From: Pleurocapsales cyanobacterium LEGE 10410
Lineage (GTDB): Bacteria; Cyanobacteriota; Cyanobacteriia; Cyanobacteriales; Xenococcaceae
Assembly (NCBI GenBank): GCA_015207195.1
Contig: JADEXJ010000009.1
Location: 1 to 64,000, forward strand
Length of the DNA: 64,000 nt
Reading direction: 5' to 3'
Under the pieces are notes generated by a model, which saw only the letters and a program-made list of their open reading frames with translations, ran no database searches and was not told where the DNA came from. Within the stretch, counting starts at the first letter, position 1. The number at the start of each line of letters is the position of its first letter. Both the position numbers and the translations under genes were made by a program. Positions 43,716 through 52,790 of this stretch are shown piece after piece.

Positions 43716-46664
43716 TCAAACACCCAGAGTCATCATTTCATCCAAAGCCTTGGGGAAAATATCCATATCAAGCCAATAATCACCAAATCGTTTGATATGT
43801 TCGGTCAAATAAGGGCTTATAGCTTTAATGTCTTCTGGATCGATTAAATATCCTTCTCTCTTCAATTGTTGCAGAATTTCAGTTAAATCCACTGTATTCT
43901 GAAAAATAACTGCATTAGCCACCAGGGTATTGTACTTGATGATTTTCTCTTGCTCTTCTGGATCATTGTTGGCAATAATTCCCTCACCGCCAAAACAAAA
44001 CCATTTGGAAAAGCCGTTATAGGATTCAACTTTATTGGTGGCTGCCTGGATTTGCCTTCTGAGTTTGGCATCAGAAATATACTCCAAGAGAAAAACCGTT
44101 CTTACCACCCGACCCAATTCTCGAAAAGCCTTATACAAGCGATTCTTTCGACTGTAGTTTCCTAATTTTCTCAACAAAACCGAAGAAGAAATTTTACCAG
44201 TCGAAATGGATAAAACCACCCGAAATAAGTCCTGCCAGTGGGTTTTAATTAATTTCCAGTTAATCGAATCAGAGAAGAGAGAATCAATATGTTGATAAGT
44301 TGTGTTTTTGTCAGGACGATAGAAAGTTAAGTCTTTCCAGTTACGAATGCGTGGCATTAATTTAATACCCAACAGATGAGAGAGAGCAAATACGGGAGTT
44401 GATTGCCCCTGAGTATCGGCATGAAGAGTCTTTGGCTGAATCAAAGATGAATTTTTCAGCAAACCGTCAATGATATAAACCGCTTCCCAAGTACCACAGG
44501 GAATAAAATGAGAAAAGAGTGCTATATAGCTATCAGCCACGTGATGATAGGCAATTCCACCATAACCACCATAGCGAATATGGTATTCCGACAGTAAATT
44601 TTGCTCGTAGAGATCGTATTTTGTGCCATCGGCTGCAGCCGATGTCCCCTTACCCCAAAACGTGGGTAATTCCAGAACATGATAGCGATTGAGAATATCA
44701 ACCAAAGCAGAATTTAGCTTACTCAAGTTGATATGTCGGCGATTGACAAAAGACAATTCATGAGCCGTCGCTAAACCTCTCATGTGACGGGCTGCTTGGT
44801 ACGGGCCAAGATTACAGCCATAGGTAAACAGGGTTAATAAATAGCGTTCGGTTGCTCTATGTAATTTAGGATCTGAACCCGATAGTGGCCCGAAGTGCCG
44901 TGTGAAATTTGTCCAGTAATCAACGTTCTTGAGAATATCAATCAGATTTCGCTCTGGCATTTTCTCTTCAATCAAGGACTCCAAAGCTTTGAGACTGGCA
45001 TTGTCTGCCTTTTTCTTGAGGCGTTTTAAGACTGGTTCTCCTTCTTCACTGATGACTATCTGACTATTGTTAGGATAGCCGTCATCAACCTGTTTGGCAG
45101 TCTCATCTAGCCAAGATTTTAAATACTCGACAAAATCATTAGGGTTATTGGGCCAGCCTAAATTATCGCAGTATTCATCTAGAAGAGGTAAACAATCCGA
45201 CCAAGGCAATAACTGCTCTCGGTAGTCGGCATAGTCTTGACTGCCTGCTACACAAATGTCTCCTGACTTTAATTCAGAAGCTAGGTAGGAAAAGACACAA
45301 ACCTCAAAATGACGGCGGGATATTTTATCTTTTTGACCCGACACCACAAACTTTTGCCATTCAACCGAAGCGAAAGAAAGATCGACCTCTCTACTAAGCC
45401 AATTACCCCGACGATGGGAGTTATCTTTTAGGAATTGAATCGCTTTGATTAAAGTCAAATCCGTACTGGTAGATTCAAGCTCAAGAGCATTAATCAAACG
45501 AAAAAAAGCACTGCGATGACTTTTATAGAATTGCCATAGCAAAGGCGAGTGGTTATTCCCCTGATAGGCATTGATGGCATCACATTCTGATAGCAAATGG
45601 TCTACTCCACCCCCTGCTTGCAAAATCTGTTTGACCTGTGACCACTGAGCTTCGGGAGATTCGTCGGCAAAAAACGGTAGGACATTAGCAAATACCCCGA
45701 CCACAGTTTCCACTCTCTCTTGGAGTTGCTGGCGAATTAATTCTAGTTTTTCTTTAGCCTTGTTATGAATCTTCTTCATCTGCTTGAGAAACATCGTCAC
45801 CAGATAGTCTCTGGTGTTGACTCCATTGGTATAGATTAAGCAGAGTAATAAAGTTGCTCGTTTGGGTTGGGTGATTTTCTTGATTTCCGAAGCATCTAGA
45901 GATTTGGTTTCTGCTGCCCAATGCTGAATTTTCGAGGGATTAATTTTTTCTAGATAAGGAGATATTTCCCCCAAAGTTTCCAGCCAGGTTAGGTGTACTA
46001 GTAAATCGTTGAGATGATTGCGGGTTGATTTCTTAGGGGGTTTTTTCAGGTCATTGTAAGGACTCCTTTGGTGAACGGGATGGTTCTCTAGAAGACTATC
46101 GAGACGACTAAGATATTGGTCATCAAGTTGTTGAGTGACTTGAGAAAAAAGTTGGTTATTGACTCTGGTTCTCAGACGGCATACTAGGCGATTCAAACTA
46201 TTAAACCCAGGCAATTCGTAGCGGTCTTTGACTAATATTTCGATGGCCACATTAATCAAGTCAGCAGGATTATCCATTATCTCCGCAGAGCTAGAAACTG
46301 CTTCACTGATGAGATGTCGCGCCTGTTTATCAAAAGCAGTTACCTGAAAATAAGCTCTAATTTCCTTTTTATGACGATACAGTGTTCGAGATTGGTCATA
46401 GCCTATATTTATATTCTCGGACAGTTTAAGATAATCTCGCAGATAGTTGGCAATATCTTGGGATATTTGCTTTAAATTTGGGAAATAACCCAATCTCTGA
46501 AAGGATTTGAGCAAAATTATCAAGTTGAAGAAATTCTTGTCTCCCTGAGTATTAGAGCGGGCAAAAGCTATTTCTGTTGAACTGGGAGTATAGGTTTTTT
46601 GGAGTTGGGCGAGAGTATAGTAACGCTTAAAACGAGGATAAGCCGTTCTTTCAATGGAGGCCAC
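43716..46664 (-). CDS. tnpA: Tn3-family transposase TnpA
   Basis: 982 residues, the normal length for Tn3 TnpA. C-terminal catalytic motifs: D in GTSAAADGTKYDLYEQ, D in KTLHADTQGQSTPVFAL and E in AATNKVESYNGFSKWFCFGG. N-terminal DUF4158-like region begins RTAYPRFKRYYTLAQLQKTY. It recognises the 38-bp-type ends and makes cointegrates, resolved by the tyrosine recombinase. Confidence 0.92.
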   Translation of the reverse strand: MASIERTAYPRFKRYYTLAQLQKTYTPSSTEIAFARSNTQGDKNFFNLIILLKSFQRLGYFPNLKQISQDIANYLRDYLKLSENINIGYDQSRTLYRHKKEIRAYFQVTAFDKQARHLISEAVSSSAEIMDNPADLINVAIEILVKDRYELPGFNSLNRLVCRLRTRVNNQLFSQVTQQLDDQYLSRLDSLLENHPVHQRSPYNDLKKPPKKSTRNHLNDLLVHLTWLETLGEISPYLEKINPSKIQHWAAETKSLDASEIKKITQPKRATLLLCLIYTNGVNTRDYLVTMFLKQMKKIHNKAKEKLELIRQQLQERVETVVGVFANVLPFFADESPEAQWSQVKQILQAGGGVDHLLSECDAINAYQGNNHSPLLWQFYKSHRSAFFRLINALELESTSTDLTLIKAIQFLKDNSHRRGNWLSREVDLSFASVEWQKFVVSGQKDKISRRHFEVCVFSYLASELKSGDICVAGSQDYADYREQLLPWSDCLPLLDEYCDNLGWPNNPNDFVEYLKSWLDETAKQVDDGYPNNSQIVISEEGEPVLKRLKKKADNASLKALESLIEEKMPERNLIDILKNVDYWTNFTRHFGPLSGSDPKLHRATERYLLTLFTYGCNLGPYQAARHMRGLATAHELSFVNRRHINLSKLNSALVDILNRYHVLELPTFWGKGTSAAADGTKYDLYEQNLLSEYHIRYGGYGGIAYHHVADSYIALFSHFIPCGTWEAVYIIDGLLKNSSLIQPKTLHADTQGQSTPVFALSHLLGIKLMPRIRNWKDLTFYRPDKNTTYQHIDSLFSDSINWKLIKTHWQDLFRVVLSISTGKISSSVLLRKLGNYSRKNRLYKAFRELGRVVRTVFLLEYISDAKLRRQIQAATNKVESYNGFSKWFCFGGEGIIANNDPEEQEKIIKYNTLVANAVIFQNTVDLTEILQQLKREGYLIDPEDIKAISPYLTEHIKRFGDYWLDMDIFPKALDEMMTLGV

Positions 46665-46749
46665 AAGGATGAAAAATCAGGATAAGTTTACAGAAACAGA
46701 TTAAATTATCTCTTTAAAATGATGCCCATAAAGCGGACATTAGGAGTCA

Positions 46750-48067
46750 TGTAAAAATAACTTGAACAATTATCTCAAAGGTTAGATGATGAGAATGTAA
46801 GCCAGAAAAGCCTGAGAATGTCTGATAATCAGATAATTGAAAAGATTAAAAACAAGTATGAAAAGTTGTCGCCTTACTTAAACGAGAAAACACGTCGTAT
46901 TTGGGCAGCAGTTGAAGCTCGTAGCTTGGGATGGGGAGGAATTAGCCAGGTATCTTCGGCAACAGGGCTATCCCGTACAACGATTCATGCGGGAATAAGT
47001 TTATTAGAGGAATCACTTTTAGTCAAAGCAAAACAAAGCGATCAAAGAATTCGTGTCTTAGGGGGAGGAAGAAAACTACTCGAAGAACAGGATGCAATGT
47101 TGCTGTTTGACCTAGAATGCCTGATTGAACCAATGACATTGGGAGATCCTGAGTCGGTTTTGAGATGGACTTCAAAAAGCGTGGTCAAACTGGCTGATGC
47201 ACTTAACAAAGGGGGACACAGAATTAGTCCGAAAAGTGTCTATAATTTACTCTCAACTCTCGGCTACAGCTTGCAATCGAATCGAAAAACTCGTGACGGT
47301 TCATCTCACATCGATCGCGACGAACAGTTTTTGCATATTTCTGGGATGGTCAAGAGTTTCCAATCCCAGTTTGAACCAGTAATTTCCGTCGATACGAAGA
47401 AAAAAGAGTTAATCGGCAACTTCAAAAATGCTGGGAGTGAGTGGTGCCAAAAAGAACAACCAGTCGAAGTACGAATGCATGATTTCGTTGACCCGAACTT
47501 AGGAAAAGCAATACCCTATGGAATTTATGATTTAACTTGGAATAAAGGATGGGTCAATGTTGGCATCGATCATGACACAGCAGAGTTTGCTGTCGAGTCT
47601 ATTCGTCATTGGTGGTACTCAATGGGACAACCTCTTTATCCAAATAGTCAACATCTTCTAATTACGGCAGATTGTGGAGGTAGCAATGGCTATCGCACTC
47701 GATTGTGGAGATTAAAATTGCAAGAATTAGCTACTGAGATCGGTAAATCTATTCATGTGTGCCATTTTCCTCCTGGCACAAGTAAATGGAATAAAATTGA
47801 GCATCGCCTTTTTTCTTACATCACTCAAAACTGGCGAGGTAAACCTTTAACTAGTCTACAGGTCGTGATTAATCTTATTCGTAATACCAAAACCAAAGCA
47901 GGACTAGAAGTCCAAGCTAGATTAGACCAAAATCTTTACCCAACTGGAATTAAAGTTACAGACACTGAACTTGATGCTATTGCTATCGAGCGAGACACTT
48001 TTCATGGCGAGTGGAATTATATTATCAAACCCTTAATTGCCATCTAATTGTTCAAGTTGTTTTTACA
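46750..48067. mobile_element. ISAzo13-like insertion sequence inside Tn3
   Basis: Terminal inverted repeats TGTAAAAATAACTTGAACAA (46750-46769) and their complement at 48048-48067, with one mismatch. 1.32 kb, one transposase. No clear target duplication is visible. It lies in the intergenic part of the Tn3, harming no Tn3 gene. Confidence 0.8.
46818..48047 (+). CDS. ISAzo13-family transposase
   Basis: 409 residues. Starts IIEKIKNKYEKLSPYLNEKT and RRIWAAVEARSLGWGGISQV with an HTH, then DDE-type core: VISVDTKKKELIGNFKNAG, LLITADCGGSNGYRTRLWRL and HFPPGTSKWNKIEHRLFSYI. These are the hallmarks of the ISAzo13 group. Full length. Confidence 0.88.
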   Translation: MSDNQIIEKIKNKYEKLSPYLNEKTRRIWAAVEARSLGWGGISQVSSATGLSRTTIHAGISLLEESLLVKAKQSDQRIRVLGGGRKLLEEQDAMLLFDLECLIEPMTLGDPESVLRWTSKSVVKLADALNKGGHRISPKSVYNLLSTLGYSLQSNRKTRDGSSHIDRDEQFLHISGMVKSFQSQFEPVISVDTKKKELIGNFKNAGSEWCQKEQPVEVRMHDFVDPNLGKAIPYGIYDLTWNKGWVNVGIDHDTAEFAVESIRHWWYSMGQPLYPNSQHLLITADCGGSNGYRTRLWRLKLQELATEIGKSIHVCHFPPGTSKWNKIEHRLFSYITQNWRGKPLTSLQVVINLIRNTKTKAGLEVQARLDQNLYPTGIKVTDTELDAIAIERDTFHGEWNYIIKPLIAI

Positions 48068-48102
48068 CGATGCCTTAGAAAATTTTCATTTCTTAAGTAA
48101 CT

Positions 48103-48213
48103 AGAACATTGCAAAACATCTCCAAAAACAACCATTTATGGGGATGTTCTCTATTATTACAGGTGTGAGGAGTTAATTTTTCGTACCCTACTTAGTTATG
48201 CCCAACTATCATT
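48103..48213. other. Candidate Tn3 resolution site (res/IRS)
   Basis: Inverted and direct motifs GAACAT, CAACCATTTATGGGGATGTT, GCCCAACT and CATTTATGGGCAAGTTGGG immediately upstream of the tyrosine recombinase gene. The repeated ATTTATGGG element fits arm and core sites for the recombinase. The boundary of the core is not resolved. Confidence 0.5.
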
Positions 48214-48214
48214 T

Positions 48215-48817
48215 ATGGGCAAGTTGGGAAAAATGCCACGTACTGCTCCTCCTCCGAAAATTTCTAACAAAGACAAACGTTCTCGCGAACATCTGTTTCC
48301 GACTGAAGTGACGGCAATGATTTCTGCTGCCAAAAAAGTGGGCAGACATCCCTCAAGAGATTCAACCCTGATTTTAATGGCTTACCGTCATGGATTGAGA
48401 GTATCGGAGTTGGTAGCTTTGAGGTGGGAACAGATTGATTTTACTGCTGGCACAATTTACATCAATCGGCTCAAGAATGGTGTCAGTTCGACTCATCCAC
48501 TACGGGGTGTGGAACTTCGAGCTTTACGACAATTACAGAGAAAGTATCCTGATACAAATTATCTTTTTGTAACAGAGAGAGGTGCAGTGATGGCTGCTGC
48601 GACTGCCAGAGGGATTATCCAACGCGCAGGAGTTAAAGCAGGATTATCTTTGACTGTTCATCCTCATATGTTGAGACACGCCTGTGGTTTTTATTTGGCG
48701 AGTCGAGGTCATGATACCAGGGCGATTCAAGGGTATCTTGGTCATCGCAATATTCAACATACTGTTCGCTATACAGAGCTTTCTCCAAAGCGATTTCAGG
48801 AGTTTTGGCTCGATTGA
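48215..48817 (+). CDS. Tyrosine recombinase (TnpI-type resolvase of Tn3)
   Basis: 200 residues, FimB-like short form. Catalytic residues: Arg in RHGLRVSELVALRWEQID, HMLRHACGFYLAS, GHRNIQHTVRYTE with the nucleophilic Tyr. It resolves Tn3 cointegrates at the upstream site. The use of a tyrosine recombinase instead of a serine resolvase places this Tn3 with the TnpI-type branch. It ends 75 bases before the right inverted repeat. Confidence 0.8.
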   Translation: MGKLGKMPRTAPPPKISNKDKRSREHLFPTEVTAMISAAKKVGRHPSRDSTLILMAYRHGLRVSELVALRWEQIDFTAGTIYINRLKNGVSSTHPLRGVELRALRQLQRKYPDTNYLFVTERGAVMAAATARGIIQRAGVKAGLSLTVHPHMLRHACGFYLASRGHDTRAIQGYLGHRNIQHTVRYTELSPKRFQEFWLD

Positions 48818-48892
48818 ACGGAAGGCATCGTTTACTTTACTTTACATCTTGTCCTATTTTGCACGTATGTCGGCTGTACGCCAATTATATCT

Positions 48893-48897
48893 ACCTA
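48893..48897 (+). repeat. Tn3-family target duplication, right
   Basis: AATTA, identical to 43650-43654. Confidence 0.85.
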
Positions 48898-48917
48898 AGA
48901 TATTTTGAATTATAACT

Positions 48918-49715
48918 ATGGCTAATACAGCAACTAAAGAAAAAGTCCGACTATACCGAATGCTAACCCCCGAACACGAATGTCCTTGGGGATTAAAGGC
49001 AGTCAACTTGCTCGATGAAAAAAATATTGAATTTGAAGACCATAAATTGCGATCTCGCCAAGAAATAGAGGCGTTTAAAGCCAAACATAATGTTAAAACT
49101 ACACCCCAGATTTTCTTTGGTGAGGAGAGAATTGGCGGCTATAGCGATTTGGCTGACAAACTAGATGTGGAAGTGGAAAGCGAAGGGGATGAAACTTCTT
49201 ATGTTCCCGTAATTGCGGTATTTTCTACCGCAGGCTTAATGGCTTTGGCTACTACTGCTGGAATAACTGGCTTTATGGGTTTTTCTCTCTCCTTGCTGGC
49301 ATCTTTAAAGTTGATGGACATTGAATCTTTTGCCGAGGGTTTTGAGAAATACGACTTGATAACCAAAAGAATTAGACCTTATGCCAAGATATATCCTTTT
49401 GCCGAACTGGCGATCGGCTTGGGCTTTTTATCAGGGATTGCACCATTGGCTACGGGAATAACTTCTCTGGTAATTGGTGTCAGCGGAGGAATTTCGGTAT
49501 TTAAAGCAGTTTATATCGATAAGTTAGACCTTAACTGTGCCTGTGTTGGAGGGGGTTCGAGAACACCGTTGGGTGTTGTGAGCTTTGCCGAAAATGCGAT
49601 TATGGCGGTTATGGGTGCAGTGCTTATTTTTTCTACCGTTACAGTCGAAACGGAATCTGCCAAGATAATAGAAGCTGAATCTACTGCGGTGGTTCAATTG
49701 CAAATAATTAAATAG
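48918..49715 (+). CDS. Glutaredoxin-like domain fused to MauE/DoxX-like membrane domain
   Basis: 265 residues. Residues 1-80 are glutaredoxin-like (RLYRMLTPEHECPWGLKAVN, then TTPQIFFGEERIGGYSDLA), with a single-Cys or C-PWG-type active site (C23). Residues about 95-260 contain at least four hydrophobic helices in the MauE/DoxX style and a CAC motif near 215-218 (DLNCACVGGGSRTPLG). Likely a membrane redox protein. The Tn3 insertion lies 25 bases before its ATG, cutting it from upstream genes. Confidence 0.75.
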   Translation: MANTATKEKVRLYRMLTPEHECPWGLKAVNLLDEKNIEFEDHKLRSRQEIEAFKAKHNVKTTPQIFFGEERIGGYSDLADKLDVEVESEGDETSYVPVIAVFSTAGLMALATTAGITGFMGFSLSLLASLKLMDIESFAEGFEKYDLITKRIRPYAKIYPFAELAIGLGFLSGIAPLATGITSLVIGVSGGISVFKAVYIDKLDLNCACVGGGSRTPLGVVSFAENAIMAVMGAVLIFSTVTVETESAKIIEAESTAVVQLQIIK

Positions 49716-49756
49716 AGTTTAGTATTTCTGTTAATCCCAAATACCCTACCCTATTC

Positions 49757-51442
49757 ATGATACCCATTCAAACACAATCTCAAGCAAATGATTGGTGGCG
49801 TAGTGCTGCTATTTATCAAGTTTATCCTCGTAGCTTTTTTGATAGTAACGGCGATGGTATAGGAGATTTACCAGGGATTATTCAGAAATTAGATTACATT
49901 GCCAGTCTTAACGTAGATGCGGTGTGGATTTCGCCTTTTTTCCAGTCGCCAATGAAAGATTTCGGCTATGATATTTCCGATTATCGGGCGATCGAGCCGA
50001 TGTTTGGCACGATGGATGATTTTAAGACTTTACTTGCAGCAGCACACGATCGCCATTTAAAAATTCTCATCGATCAGGTGTGGAATCATACTTCAGAAGA
50101 ACACGAGTGGTTTATCGCCAGTCGCAGCAGCAAAGATAATCCCAAAGCAGACTGGTATGTGTGGGAAGATGCTAAACCAGATGGTTCGCCACCTAATAAC
50201 TGGCGGGCAACCTTTTGCGGTAGTGCTTGGGAATGGGATGAAACGCGATCGCAGTATTATTTACACAGCTTTTTAACCTCGCAACCCGATCTTAATTGGT
50301 ACAACCCAGAGGTACAGGCGGCTATTTTAGATACCGCTAAGTTTTGGTTAGATATGGGCGTGGATGGTTTCCGTCTCGATGTAGTCAATTTCTTTTTGCA
50401 CGATCGCAGTTTAAAAGATAACCCAGTCCGTCCTCCAGAGATGCCACGTCCTGTAGGTGCGGGTAAAAACGATCCTTTTTTCGACTTACACAATATCCAT
50501 AATTTCAATCAGCCAGAAATCATCAAACTGCTTGAACCGATACGGAAACTGATGTCAGAGTATCCAGGGACAGCTACTCTAGCCGAAATTAGTAGTGCCG
50601 AAGATGCCATGCTTACTTCTAGCGAATATGTGCGGGGTGAGGAGAGATTACACATGGCGTATAACTCAGAGTTGATGGAAGATGCGCCCTTTAGTTATAC
50701 CAGACTACGATCGATGATTCAAAAGACTGAAGCCTACTTTAAAGATGGCGTAATCTGCTGGACGGCGGGGACACACGATTTTCCCCGTCTCAAAACCCGC
50801 TGGCAAAAATATCAAACAGGCGATCGCTTCACCCAAGAAGCCTTCGAGCATTTACTTGCTGCTTTAATTCTGGCTCTCAAAGGTAGCTGCTGTATCTACC
50901 AGGGAGATGAATTGGGTTTAACCGAAGCAAATATTCCTTACGAACAGATGCAAGATCCTTTTGGCTTGGCTGGTTATCCCAGTATCTTAGGTAGAGATGG
51001 ATGTCGTACCCCAATGCCTTGGCAAAAAGAAGCACATCAAGCTGGTTTCACTACCGCTAAAGAGTCATGGTTGCCCATTCCCGAAGAACATTTTGCTTTT
51101 GCTGTAGATTTACAAGAACAGCGATCGATGTCATTGCTCAATAAGTATCGTCGCTTATTGCGCTGGCGCAAACAACAGCCAGCATTACTTCAAGGCGATC
51201 TAACCTTACTCAATACGCCCGAACCATTGTTGGGCTTTAGCCGTAAATGCGACGAGCAACATTTGATCTGCTTATTTAATCTTAGTCCCGAACCAATACA
51301 TCACGATCTGTCAGATTATCCCGAATGCGTTGAGGCTAATGAATCGGATTTCACCAATCGCAGATATGATAACACGGTAGAAATACCCGCTTATGGCGTG
51401 TTTTTTGGTAAAAATAAACAAAACAAAATTAAGAGACGCTGA
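49757..51442 (+). CDS. GH13 alpha-glucosidase (copy 3)
   Basis: 561 residues. Motifs: AAIYQVYPRSFFDSNGDGIG, VWNHTSEEHEWF, nucleophile in GVDGFRLDVVNFFL, acid/base in ATLAEISSAE (E in place), WTAGTHDFPRLK (G-x-H-D: Asn of NHD replaced by Thr) and CIYQGDELGLTEAN. It is the most diverged of the three paralogues and intact. It starts 41 bases after the glutaredoxin-MauE gene, so the two probably share a transcript. Confidence 0.87.
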   Translation: MIPIQTQSQANDWWRSAAIYQVYPRSFFDSNGDGIGDLPGIIQKLDYIASLNVDAVWISPFFQSPMKDFGYDISDYRAIEPMFGTMDDFKTLLAAAHDRHLKILIDQVWNHTSEEHEWFIASRSSKDNPKADWYVWEDAKPDGSPPNNWRATFCGSAWEWDETRSQYYLHSFLTSQPDLNWYNPEVQAAILDTAKFWLDMGVDGFRLDVVNFFLHDRSLKDNPVRPPEMPRPVGAGKNDPFFDLHNIHNFNQPEIIKLLEPIRKLMSEYPGTATLAEISSAEDAMLTSSEYVRGEERLHMAYNSELMEDAPFSYTRLRSMIQKTEAYFKDGVICWTAGTHDFPRLKTRWQKYQTGDRFTQEAFEHLLAALILALKGSCCIYQGDELGLTEANIPYEQMQDPFGLAGYPSILGRDGCRTPMPWQKEAHQAGFTTAKESWLPIPEEHFAFAVDLQEQRSMSLLNKYRRLLRWRKQQPALLQGDLTLLNTPEPLLGFSRKCDEQHLICLFNLSPEPIHHDLSDYPECVEANESDFTNRRYDNTVEIPAYGVFFGKNKQNKIKRR

Positions 51443-51470
51443 GTTAAACGCCTCTCTAAAAAATTGAATC

Positions 51471-52046
51471 CTATACAATACCCATGCCAGTAGAAGGATA
51501 AGTAGTGTTTGCACCCATCGCGCCATAAACGCTCCAGTCTTGAATGCGTCTGTTTTTAAGAATAGCTTCTGCACCGCTTATTTCGGCTTGTGTTCCTTCC
51601 ATGAGAACCACATATCTACCTTGAGATAGCATTTCGTCGTAATATTTTGCTCTATCTTCGGGAATTCCCCAGCCGATTAATGCTCCGACTAAACCACCAC
51701 CTGCTGCACCGATGCCACTTCCTAGCAAAGTATTTGCTAACACCACACCTAACTCGGCTACTGCACCGACACCAGGAAGAGCGACTACACCCAAACCGCC
51801 GATTAAACCCATCAACCCTCCCGTAGCTGCACCTGCGGTAGCTCCTGCTCCTGCGCCACCTTCAGCCTGCTCGCTGGCGGATTTAACTTCTGCACCGCCC
51901 ATTTGAGTATTTGGTTCGGGGTTTTTCGCAATTACAGACACTCGATCCATATTAAATCCTGCCTCTTGTAGTTCTCTCAGCGCAAAATTAGCATCTTCAC
52001 GAGTTGCAAAAGTGCCGACAGCATGTTTTAGTTCGTTGGTAGCCAT
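51471..52046 (-). CDS. General stress protein with YflT-like and glycine-zipper segments
   Basis: 191 residues. The N-terminal part (AVGTFATREDANFALRELQE ... RVSVIAKNPE) resembles the YflT/17M stress-protein domain. It is followed by a Gly-rich stretch (GAGAGATAGAATGGLMGLIG) and ILKNRRIQDWSVY. The Gly-zipper may insert in or coat membranes. Convergent with GH13 copy 3. Similar proteins are induced by heat, salt or oxidative stress in other bacteria. Confidence 0.7.
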   Translation of the reverse strand: MATNELKHAVGTFATREDANFALRELQEAGFNMDRVSVIAKNPEPNTQMGGAEVKSASEQAEGGAGAGATAGAATGGLMGLIGGLGVVALPGVGAVAELGVVLANTLLGSGIGAAGGGLVGALIGWGIPEDRAKYYDEMLSQGRYVVLMEGTQAEISGAEAILKNRRIQDWSVYGAMGANTTYPSTGMGIV

Positions 52047-52532
52047 GATAAATACCTTGTTAATCTACAATTTTCATTCTGAAAAACTTTGGCTATTAAT
52101 CAATCTTTCTTTCGCTGTATTTTGTTTGCGTAAATAATCTATATCGATATTAAGAGGAATCAGATTAGAAACTTAACTATGAGCGGGCAAAACGTTAAAA
52201 ATTATTACTTTTAAATAGGTCGAGTAAATTCCTAACAGACTGACTACCGTACGATCGCTTTTATCAGTAATAGATTTACGAGCGATCGCCAGAAAATAGT
52301 CACGAGCTAATTCGCGATCGACTCGACAAAAATAGCTTATTTCATCCATCAATAGTAATAATTTATTTCCGTTATTTTGATACTAATTCAAACTTTGGAT
52401 AGATAAAATAATTGCTTTTAAACTATTTTTGGTAAACTATCACTTTCTCGAACCACCAGATAATTGTAAATTAATTAAATTATTTTTACTTGCGTTTGAG
52501 ATCGAACAGAAAAAAGATTTAAAATCATAAAA

Positions 52533-52566
52533 AATAAAAAGGCTTGTAGGACAAGCCTTTTTATTT
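52533..52566. terminator. Bidirectional rho-independent terminator
   Basis: AAAAAGGCTTGT-AGG-ACAAGCCTTTTT with A run before and T run after. It is not at the end of either flanking gene. Confidence 0.75.
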
Positions 52567-52590
52567 AACTTTGTTGTTTATCTGGTTTTA

Positions 52591-52651
52591 GTCACAGATT
52601 ACTCCGCCGTACAACGACGGACACATGCGGCTCAAGCCTTTGTGCTGTGAC
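52591..52651. repeat. Palindromic element
   Basis: GTCACAG ... CTGTGAC arms, inner ACATGCGGCTCAAGCCTTTG as in the yhaV-B insertion (there GCTGAAGCC). Intergenic copy of that element family. Confidence 0.7.
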
Positions 52652-52790
52652 CGTTGGTCAATTTAAACGCAATTTGCCAAAAAACTTAATAGCCAATTTT
52701 AGTTAAATAAAAGTTGAATATAATTCATGCTTAGATATTAAGACTGTTCTTGCTGTTTTATATTCTTTGCTGACTACAAAAAAAAAATTA

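Larger units (their letters stand above)
43655..48892. mobile_element. Tn3-family transposon, 5.24 kb, with nested ISAzo13-like element
   Basis: Terminal inverted repeats start GGCGTACAGCCGACATACGT and are identical for the first 33 bases (43655-43687 and 48860-48892), with partial similarity for about 15 more. AATTA flanks both sides. It holds tnpA (minus strand), a tyrosine recombinase (plus strand) and a candidate resolution site. An ISAzo13-like IS (46750-48067) sits between tnpA and that recombinase. Intact and possibly active. Confidence 0.9.
52047..52790. other. Intergenic region, 744 bp, with terminator and palindrome
   Basis: Between divergent genes. Contains a hairpin-plus-T-run terminator (52533-52566) and a palindromic element (52591-52651). 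No ORF is supported; the terminator suggests a short unannotated transcript here. Confidence 0.5.
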
